Assembly: GCF_023375815.1 (NCBI RefSeq)
Contig: NZ_CP067412.1
Location: forward strand, 372,001 to 436,000
Direction of reading: 5' to 3'
From: Pseudomonas sp. HS6
GTDB taxonomy: Bacteria; Pseudomonadota; Gammaproteobacteria; Pseudomonadales; Pseudomonadaceae
DNA length: 64,000 nucleotides
Below, one piece after another: positions 57,543 to 64,000 of this stretch; within the stretch, counting starts at the first letter, position 1, and the number at the start of each line of letters is the position of its first letter. A program made the translations under genes and the position numbers. The notes under the pieces are model-generated. The model ran no database searches and was not told the DNA's origin. It saw nothing but the letters and a program-made list of their open reading frames with translations.

Positions 57543-58580
57543 ATGACGCTTGCAGTCCAGTTCACCAACGTTTCCCGGCAGTTCGGCGAGGTGAAGGCCG
57601 TTGACCGGGTTTCCATCGACATCCAGGACGGCGAGTTCTTTTCCATGCTCGGCCCCTCCGGTTCGGGCAAGACCACGTGCCTGCGCCTGATTGCCGGGTT
57701 CGAACAACCGAGCGCTGGCTCGATCCGCATTCACGGCGCCGAGGCCGCGGGGCTGCCGCCGTATCAGCGCGACGTCAACACTGTGTTTCAGGATTACGCG
57801 CTGTTCCCGCACATGAACGTGCTGGACAACGTGGCCTACGGTTTGAAGGTCAAAGGCGTAAGCAAGACTGAGCGCCACAAACGCGCCGAAGAAGCGTTGG
57901 ACATGGTCGCCCTCGGCGGCTACGGCGCGCGCAAACCGGTGCAGTTGTCAGGCGGTCAGCGTCAGCGTGTCGCCCTCGCTCGCGCCTTGGTCAATCGTCC
58001 GCGAGTGCTGTTGCTCGATGAACCGTTGGGCGCCCTCGATCTGAAGTTGCGCGAACAAATGCAGAGCGAACTGAAGAAACTGCAACGCCAGCTCGGCATC
58101 ACCTTCATCTTCGTCACCCACGATCAGACTGAAGCGCTGTCGATGTCCGACCGCGTGGCCGTGTTCAACAAGGGTCGCATCGAACAGGTCGACACCCCGC
58201 GCAATCTGTACATGAAACCCACCACGACGTTCGTCGCCGAATTCGTCGGTACTTCGAATGTGATTCGCGGCGATCTGGCGCGCCAGCTCAGCGGTCATCC
58301 GCAGCCATTCTCGATCCGTCCGGAACACGTGCGTTTCGCCGAAGGCCCGCTGGCCAGCCATGAAATCGAAGTCAGCGGCCTGCTCCACGATATTCAGTAT
58401 CAGGGCAGCGCCACGCGCTATGAACTGACCCTGGAAAACGGCCAGACCCTGAGCATCAGCCACGCCAACAATCAATGGATCGACAGCAGCGCGCAGCACC
58501 AGACCGGTCAGCGCCTGAGTGCGCGTTGGGCGCGGGAAGCGATGATTCCGTTGCACGACACCGTTGCGGGCGGGGTGTGA
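57543..58580 (+). CDS. ydcT: Polyamine ABC transporter ATPase YdcT-like
   Basis: This 345-residue ABC ATPase has Walker A GPSGSGKTTC, Q-loop FQDYALFPHMN, signature LSGGQRQRVALARAL, Walker B VLLLDEPLGALD and H-loop VTHDQTEAL, with a C-terminal TOBE-like domain (SIRPEHVRFAEG). It energises import with the YdcUV permeases. ATG 57543 gives MTLAVQFTNVSR. It abuts the ydcU start. Confidence 0.92.
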   Translation: MTLAVQFTNVSRQFGEVKAVDRVSIDIQDGEFFSMLGPSGSGKTTCLRLIAGFEQPSAGSIRIHGAEAAGLPPYQRDVNTVFQDYALFPHMNVLDNVAYGLKVKGVSKTERHKRAEEALDMVALGGYGARKPVQLSGGQRQRVALARALVNRPRVLLLDEPLGALDLKLREQMQSELKKLQRQLGITFIFVTHDQTEALSMSDRVAVFNKGRIEQVDTPRNLYMKPTTTFVAEFVGTSNVIRGDLARQLSGHPQPFSIRPEHVRFAEGPLASHEIEVSGLLHDIQYQGSATRYELTLENGQTLSISHANNQWIDSSAQHQTGQRLSARWAREAMIPLHDTVAGGV

Positions 58581-58581
58581 C

Positions 58582-59517
58582 ATGACCGCCCTCGCCCTCC
58601 CTCAATCGGCGCCGTTGCGCAGGTTTTCCAACCTGCTCTATCGCAAGCCGAATCTGTACCTGTCGATGCTGCTGGTGCCGCCGCTGCTGTGGTTCGGCGC
58701 AATCTATCTCGGCTCGCTGCTGATGCTGCTGTGGCAAGGTTTCTACACTTTCGACGACTTCACCATGGCGGTCACGCCCGACCTGACCCTGGCCAACTTC
58801 GCCGCGCTGTTCCAGCCTTCGAACTTCGACATCATCCTGCGCACCCTGAGCATGGCGGTCGTGGTGTCGATCGCCAGCGCCATCGTCGCGTTTCCGATTG
58901 CCTACTACATGGCGCGCTACACCACCGGCAAGACCAAGGCGTTTTTCTACATCGCGGTGATGATGCCGATGTGGGCCAGTTACATCGTCAAGGCTTACGC
59001 CTGGACGCTGCTCCTGGCGAAGGGCGGCGTGGCGCAGTGGTTCGTTCAGCACCTGGGGCTGGAACCGGTTCTGCAACTCATTCTGGGGATTCCCGGGGTC
59101 GGCGGTAGCACCTTGTCGACCTCGCACCTGGGGCGGTTCATGGTGTTCGTCTACATCTGGCTGCCGTTCATGATCCTGCCGATCCAGGCCTCGCTGGAAC
59201 GCCTGCCGCCGTCGTTGCTGCAAGCCTCCGCCGACCTCGGGGCCAAGCCGAGCCAGACCTTCATGCAGGTGATTCTGCCGCTGTCGGTTCCGGGGATTGC
59301 TGCAGGTTCCATCTTCACGTTCTCGCTGACGTTGGGCGACTTCATCGTGCCGCAACTGGTGGGCCCGCCGGGCTATTTCGTCGGCAGCATGGTCTACGCG
59401 CAGCAAGGTGCAATCGGCAACATGCCAATGGCTGCGGCGTTCACGCTGGTGCCGATCGTGCTGATCGCCATCTACCTGTCCATCGTCAAAAGACTGGGGG
59501 CTTTCGATGCACTCTGA
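58582..59517 (+). CDS. ydcU: Polyamine ABC transporter permease YdcU-like
   Basis: This 311-residue permease has about six membrane helices. The EAA-like cytoplasmic loop reads [26 protein letters not shown], the binding-protein-dependent permease signature. It starts one base after the ydcT stop and overlaps ydcV by 11 bases. Confidence 0.9.
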   Translation: MTALALPQSAPLRRFSNLLYRKPNLYLSMLLVPPLLWFGAIYLGSLLMLLWQGFYTFDDFTMAVTPDLTLANFAALFQPSNFDIILRTLSMAVVVSIASAIVAFPIAYYMARYTTGKTKAFFYIAVMMPMWASYIVKAYAWTLLLAKGGVAQWFVQHLGLEPVLQLILGIPGVGGSTLSTSHLGRFMVFVYIWLPFMILPIQASLERLPPSLLQASADLGAKPSQTFMQVILPLSVPGIAAGSIFTFSLTLGDFIVPQLVGPPGYFVGSMVYAQQGAIGNMPMAAAFTLVPIVLIAIYLSIVKRLGAFDAL

Positions 59518-60331
59518 CTCTTCATCACAAGGGCATGCCTCCATAGGCTTAAAAATCGCAGCCTGGGGCGGGCTGGTGTTTCTGCACTTCCCGATCCTGA
59601 TCATCTTCCTCTACGCCTTCAACACCGAAGACGCAGCGTTCAGTTTTCCACCCAAAGGCTTCACCCTGCACTGGTTCAGCGTGGCGTTTTCGCGGCCGGA
59701 CGTGCTGGAAGCGATCAAACTGTCGTTGCAGATCGCGGCCATCGCCACGTTGATCGCCATGGTGCTCGGCACCCTCGCTTCGGCGGCGCTGTACCGCCGG
59801 GACTTCTTCGGCAAACAGGGCATTTCGCTGATGCTGATCCTGCCGATTGCGCTGCCGGGGATCATCACCGGGATCGCGCTGCTGGCGACCTTCAAGACGC
59901 TGGGGATCGAGCCGGGGATGTTCACCATCATCGTCGGCCACGCGACCTTCTGTGTGGTGATCGTCTACAACAACGTCATCGCCCGTTTGCGCCGTACCTC
60001 GCACAGCCTGATCGAGGCGTCGATGGATCTCGGCGCCGACGGCTGGCAGACCTTCCGCTACATCATCCTGCCGAACCTCGGCTCGGCGTTGCTCGCCGGC
60101 GGCATGCTCGCATTTGCGCTGTCGTTCGACGAAATCATCGTCACCACCTTCACCGCCGGACATGAGCGCACCTTGCCGCTGTGGTTGCTCAACCAGTTGA
60201 GCCGCCCACGGGACGTACCCGTGACCAACGTCGTGGCGATGCTCGTGATGCTGGTGACCATGCTGCCGATCCTCGGCGCCTACTACCTGACCCGGGGTGG
60301 CGAGAGCGTCGCGGGCAGCGGCGGCAAATGA
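59507..60331 (+). CDS. ydcV: Polyamine ABC transporter permease YdcV-like
   Basis: This 274-residue permease pairs with ydcU. The EAA-like loop is [24 protein letters not shown]. It overlaps ydcU and is followed 50 bases later by ydcW; the same strand and close spacing suggest one operon. Confidence 0.9.
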   Translation: MHSDSSSQGHASIGLKIAAWGGLVFLHFPILIIFLYAFNTEDAAFSFPPKGFTLHWFSVAFSRPDVLEAIKLSLQIAAIATLIAMVLGTLASAALYRRDFFGKQGISLMLILPIALPGIITGIALLATFKTLGIEPGMFTIIVGHATFCVVIVYNNVIARLRRTSHSLIEASMDLGADGWQTFRYIILPNLGSALLAGGMLAFALSFDEIIVTTFTAGHERTLPLWLLNQLSRPRDVPVTNVVAMLVMLVTMLPILGAYYLTRGGESVAGSGGK

Positions 60332-60381
60332 ATTCCCTGACCTTTCCCACCCTGAATTTGCAGTAGAAAGAGGACAACAAC

Positions 60382-61806
60382 ATGCAAACCAAACTCTTGA
60401 TCAACGGCCAACTGGTCAACGGCGAAGGCCCGGCGCAACCGGTGCTCAACCCGGCGCGTGGTGACGTGCTGGTGGAAATCAACGAGGCTACCGAGGCCCA
60501 GGTCGATGCCGCCGTGCGCGCTGCCGACAGCGCCTTCGCCGAATGGTCGCAGACCACGCCGAAAGACCGTTCGCTGCTGCTGCTCAAACTCGCCGACGCC
60601 ATCGAAGCCCACGGCGAAGAGCTGGCCAAACTGGAATCGGACAACTGCGGCAAACCCTACAGCGCCGCGCTGAATGACGAGATCCCGGCGATCGCCGACG
60701 TGTTCCGTTTCTTCGCCGGCGCCAGCCGTTGCATGAGCGGTTCGGCTGGCGGCGAATACCTGCCCGGCCACACTTCGATGATCCGTCGCGACCCGGTGGG
60801 CGTAATCGCCTCCATCGCGCCGTGGAACTACCCGCTGATGATGGTCGCCTGGAAAATCGCCCCGGCCCTCGCCGCCGGTAATACCGTGGTGCTCAAACCG
60901 TCGGAACAAACCCCGCTGACCGCGTTGCGTCTGGCCGAACTGGCGTCGGATATTTTCCCGGCCGGTGTGCTCAATCTGGTGTTCGGGCGTGGGCCGAGCG
61001 TAGGCAGTCCGCTGGTGACCCATCCGAAAGTGCGCATGGTGTCGCTGACCGGCTCCATCGCCACCGGTTCGAACATCATTTCCAGCACCGCCGACAGCGT
61101 CAAACGCATGCACATGGAACTGGGCGGCAAGGCGCCAGTGATCATCTTCGACGACGCCGACATCGATGCCGCAGTCGAAGGCATTCGCACTTTTGGCTTC
61201 TACAACGCCGGCCAGGATTGCACCGCCGCATGCCGTATCTACGCGCAGCAAGGCATTTACGACCAGTTCGTCGAGAAGCTCGGCGCGGCGGTCAGCAGCA
61301 TCAAGTACGGCTTGCAGGATGATCCGTCGACCGAACTCGGGCCTCTGATCACCGCCCAGCATCGCGACCGCGTGGCCGGGTTTGTCGAACGCGCTGTGGC
61401 GCAGCCGCACATTCGCTTGATCACCGGTGGCAAGGCTGTCGAAGGCAACGGTTTCTTCTTCGAACCAACCGTGCTGGCCGACGCCCAGCAGGACGACGAA
61501 ATCGTCCGTCGCGAAGTGTTCGGGCCGGTGGTGTCGGTGACCAAGTTCACTGATGAAGCCCAGGCGCTGGAGTGGGCCAACGATTCGGACTACGGCCTCG
61601 CTTCCTCTGTATGGACGGCGGATGTAGGACGTGCGCATCGACTGTCCGCTCGGTTGCAGTACGGCTGCACCTGGGTGAATACGCACTTCATGCTTGTCAG
61701 CGAAATGCCTCATGGCGGTCAGAAACTGTCCGGCTACGGCAAGGACATGTCCATGTACGGGCTGGAGGACTACACCACGGTTCGGCATGTGATGTTCAAG
61801 CACTAA
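60382..61806 (+). CDS. ydcW: Gamma-aminobutyraldehyde dehydrogenase YdcW/PatD-like
   Basis: This 474-residue enzyme oxidises 4-aminobutanal (from putrescine) to GABA. Length equals E. coli YdcW. Motifs are the cofactor loop [26 protein letters not shown] equivalent [10 protein letters not shown] and catalytic Cys GQDCTAACR. It is the last ydc gene before the APC permease. The second copy of the same enzyme lies at the other side of the transporter genes. Confidence 0.9.
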   Translation: MQTKLLINGQLVNGEGPAQPVLNPARGDVLVEINEATEAQVDAAVRAADSAFAEWSQTTPKDRSLLLLKLADAIEAHGEELAKLESDNCGKPYSAALNDEIPAIADVFRFFAGASRCMSGSAGGEYLPGHTSMIRRDPVGVIASIAPWNYPLMMVAWKIAPALAAGNTVVLKPSEQTPLTALRLAELASDIFPAGVLNLVFGRGPSVGSPLVTHPKVRMVSLTGSIATGSNIISSTADSVKRMHMELGGKAPVIIFDDADIDAAVEGIRTFGFYNAGQDCTAACRIYAQQGIYDQFVEKLGAAVSSIKYGLQDDPSTELGPLITAQHRDRVAGFVERAVAQPHIRLITGGKAVEGNGFFFEPTVLADAQQDDEIVRREVFGPVVSVTKFTDEAQALEWANDSDYGLASSVWTADVGRAHRLSARLQYGCTWVNTHFMLVSEMPHGGQKLSGYGKDMSMYGLEDYTTVRHVMFKH

Positions 61807-61809
61807 AAG

Positions 61810-61878
61810 CATCGCCAGCAGGCTGGCTCCCACAGGTTCAATACAGTCCTTGTGGGAGCCAGCCTGCCAGCGATGGCG
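61810..61878. repeat. REP doublet before the APC permease gene
   Basis: Arms with CCAGCCTGC variants point outward (left minus, right plus), like the copy at 25.8 kb. Confidence 0.85.
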
Positions 61879-62018
61879 TCACCTCGGTTTCAGGAAGGAA
61901 ACCGGCATTACGCACCACCAGGCATTCAAAACAATAACTACCGATCCGGGCGGCGCTCACCAAGCCCCGCCACGGTTTCGGCCATCCGAAATCTGCCGAT
62001 TTCACGGAGCAAACACAC

Positions 62019-63503
62019 ATGAGTGCATCACCCGATCTCTCAGCCGCCGTTGCCGACAGCGATGCCGAACAACTGCGCCAACTGGGCTACACCTCCAACT
62101 TCAACCGCAGCATGAGCCTGTGGGAAAACTTCGCGTTGGGCTTCACGTATCTGTCACCGGTCGTAGGGGTTTATACCCTGTTCGGCCTGTGCCTGGCCGC
62201 CGGCGGGCCACCGATGTTCTGGGCCTATTTGTTGGTCGGTTGCGGGCAATTGCTTGTGTGCCTGATCTTCGGCGAAGTGGTTTCGCAGTTCCCGATTTCC
62301 GGCGGCGTTTATCCTTGGGCGCGTCGTCTGGTGGGCAAGAAATGGGCGTGGATGGTCGGCTGGATCTACTCCATCGCGCTGTGCGTGACCATCGCCGCCG
62401 TTGCGGTCGGCGCTGGCCCGTACCTCGCGGCCATGCTGGGTTTTGAGCCGAGCAACAACACCAACATCGTCATCGCCCTGGTGCTGACGCTCTTTGCCAC
62501 ACTGGTGAATCTCAGCGGCACCAAAGTGCTGGCGCGGATCGCCATGTTCGGCTTCCTCTGCGAGCTGGTGGGCGCGGTGATCGTTGGCGTGTACTTGCTG
62601 ATTTTCGAGCGTCACCAGCCGATCAGCGTGCTGTTCAACACCTTCGATATCAGCGTCGAGGGCTCTTACCTGCCGGCGTTCCTCACGGCTTCGTTGGCGG
62701 GGATGTTCCTCTACTACGGCTTCGAAGCCTGCGGCGACGTGGCCGAAGAAACCCCGAACCCGAGCGCAAAAATCCCGGTGGCCATGCGCATGACCATCTA
62801 CATCGGCGGCATCGCGGCGATGTTTGCTTGCCTCGCGCTGATCCTCGCCGTGCCGGACATGCAAGCGGTGATCAACGGCACCGACAAGGACCCGGTCACC
62901 ACCATCCTCAACAACGCCTTCGGCCCGGTCGGCTCGAAAGTGGTGATGGGCGTGGTAATGATTTCCTTCATCTCCTGCGTCATCAGCCTGCAAGCGGCGG
63001 CGAGTCGTCTGCTGTATTCCTACGCTCGCGATGAAATGGTCATCGGCAGCCGACTGCTGAAAAAGATTTCTCCTACGACCCAGGTGCCGGTTGCCGCACT
63101 GTTCGTGTCCGGCGTCCTGCCCGGCCTGATCATCGCCCTCGGCTTCTTCCTGCAAGACGCCGTGGCCACCATCGTCAGCTTCGCCGCCATCGGCATCTAC
63201 CTCGCGTTCCAGATGATCGTCCTGGCCGCCCTGTACGCCCGCAGCAAAGGCTGGAAACCGAGCGGCAAATTCACCCTCGGCGCCTGGGGCTGGCCGGTGA
63301 ACATCGGCGCGCTGGTGTACGGCGTCGGCGCAATCATCAACATGGCCTGGCCACGCACGCCGGATGCCGCGTGGTACATCAACTACGCGATGGTGCTGAG
63401 CACGGCGATCGTTATTGGTCTGGGGCTGGTTTATATGTGGATCGGCAAGCCGTATGACCATGGGAAGGCGCCGGCTGGGGATGCTTGGAAGGTGGGTCGG
63501 TAA
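62019..63503 (+). CDS. APC-family amino acid/polyamine permease
   Basis: This 494-residue membrane protein has about 12 helices. The first reads LWENFALGFTYLSPVVGVYTLFGL. A later conserved segment is FYLGFEACG-like (MFLYYGFEACGDVAEETPNPS), typical of APC superfamily exchangers. Related members carry amino acids, GABA or polyamines; its location after the ydc genes favours a GABA or polyamine-related substrate. GGAG precedes the start at 62019. Confidence 0.86.
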   Translation: MSASPDLSAAVADSDAEQLRQLGYTSNFNRSMSLWENFALGFTYLSPVVGVYTLFGLCLAAGGPPMFWAYLLVGCGQLLVCLIFGEVVSQFPISGGVYPWARRLVGKKWAWMVGWIYSIALCVTIAAVAVGAGPYLAAMLGFEPSNNTNIVIALVLTLFATLVNLSGTKVLARIAMFGFLCELVGAVIVGVYLLIFERHQPISVLFNTFDISVEGSYLPAFLTASLAGMFLYYGFEACGDVAEETPNPSAKIPVAMRMTIYIGGIAAMFACLALILAVPDMQAVINGTDKDPVTTILNNAFGPVGSKVVMGVVMISFISCVISLQAAASRLLYSYARDEMVIGSRLLKKISPTTQVPVAALFVSGVLPGLIIALGFFLQDAVATIVSFAAIGIYLAFQMIVLAALYARSKGWKPSGKFTLGAWGWPVNIGALVYGVGAIINMAWPRTPDAAWYINYAMVLSTAIVIGLGLVYMWIGKPYDHGKAPAGDAWKVGR

Positions 63504-63547
63504 CAGAACACAACCTGCCCGCAGGGATGCGGGCATGGTTCGCATGA

Positions 63548-64000
63548 CTAGATCAACTGGGGTTTGGAGAGGGTTTCAAACTCGTCCATCAGTAAATGGA
63601 TTTCGGTACTTGGGTTGGGCTCACCACTGACAGAAACATCCTCAAGAATTTTCGGTGCCAGCGTTCTCGCCATATTGAATGGCTCTCCAAGCAGTTGAGT
63701 GAAATAGCTGATGTCCTTTCCCTTTTCATATCTGAACATGCCGGGCTTCGCTCTCAGGCTCTTGGTAACCAGATCACCCGGAGAGTTTTTCCCGACTGCC
63801 CTGAAAGGCTTTCGATTGAAACCAAAGTGCAGCAGAAGCCAAAACTCAAAACATGGATACGAGGCGATGACTGTGATCCTGGGATGAGACCTCGCAACAT
63901 TCAGTGCCCGCTCGAAGCACAAGTGAGTATCACGATCCAACACACAGAACACTTTGTCGAACTGCTTTTGTCGTACAACCGCGCGCTCCACTATCCCGCT
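63548..64000 (-). CDS. RloB-like protein, truncated by window end
   Basis: About 150 residues of the C-terminal part are visible; the frame is open to the window edge, so the gene begins beyond it. Motifs DRDTHLCFERAL and SYPCFEFWLLLHFG are those of RloB-family proteins, which accompany the RloA ATPase and are linked to restriction/defence loci. Base composition is distinctly less GC-rich than the rest of the window, suggesting acquisition. The visible C-terminus ends TLSKPQLI. Confidence 0.75.
   Translation of the reverse strand, partial: SGIVERAVVRQKQFDKVFCVLDRDTHLCFERALNVARSHPRITVIASYPCFEFWLLLHFGFNRKPFRAVGKNSPGDLVTKSLRAKPGMFRYEKGKDISYFTQLLGEPFNMARTLAPKILEDVSVSGEPNPSTEIHLLMDEFETLSKPQLI

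Overview
The window is a high-GC chromosomal segment from a fluorescent Pseudomonas (P. fluorescens group). The gene order dapC, antiporter, yffB, dapD, csdA, csdE, tcdA, the mexJK/mexL locus, tsaB-adk-ppc, and regulator-lysS-prfB-wspRFEDCBA matches blocks I know from Pseudomonas, and the spacers carry Pseudomonas REP doublets with the GTGGGAGC...CGATGG signature. No rRNA, tRNA, CRISPR array, prophage or insertion sequence was recognised. Names rest on reading the translated sequences and on memory of the families; no search was run.

Left part (1-20.2 kb): the 3' half of glnD, then dapC. Two tandem paralogous astacin-like zinc metalloproteases of lower GC follow and look like an insertion in a housekeeping block. 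Next come a CPA1 Na+/H+ antiporter (minus strand), the ArsC/YffB-like gene, dapD, the CsdA-CsdE cysteine desulfurase pair, tcdA, the GH17-GT2 fusion ndvB, dapE, rlmA, a small conserved protein, a cold-shock protein, plsB, a YbaY-type lipoprotein and a DUF4197 protein. Three genes of the succinylase branch of lysine/diaminopimelate synthesis (dapC, dapD, dapE) therefore lie within 14 kb.

Middle (20.2-43.8 kb): a 0.7-kb non-coding stretch with a strongly structured repeated element, then the RND efflux operon mexJK with divergent repressor mexL. After these come rsmJ, an orphan protein with a perfect 60-residue internal spacing repeat, a PEP mutase/isocitrate lyase family enzyme, a DUF72 protein coupled to a small unknown gene, tsaB, adk and ppc. 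A small conserved gene and an envelope lipoprotein pair (DUF4398 plus OmpA-like LptF) with a good AlgU-type promoter follow. Then come a lipoprotein alpha/beta hydrolase, a QEGLA-motif metallopeptidase-like protein, another lipoprotein, a TetR regulator, lysS, and prfB with its programmed +1 frameshift.

Right part (43.8-64 kb): the complete seven-gene Wsp chemosensory operon (wspABCDEFR, read on the minus strand). It links surface sensing by the WspA receptor to c-di-GMP production by WspR, and most neighbouring genes are coupled by 1-4 nt overlaps. A DUF533/TerB-like gene, a LysR regulator, and a polyamine/GABA-aldehyde catabolic cluster (aldehyde dehydrogenase, ydcSTUV ABC transporter, ydcW-like dehydrogenase, APC permease) follow. 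The window ends inside a low-GC RloB-like gene, possibly the edge of a defence or accessory island.

Spacers hold at least ten REP/REPIN elements whose two hairpin arms usually carry the same sequence variant, and a MITE-like family with inverted CCCTCACCC...CCCTCTCCC ends.
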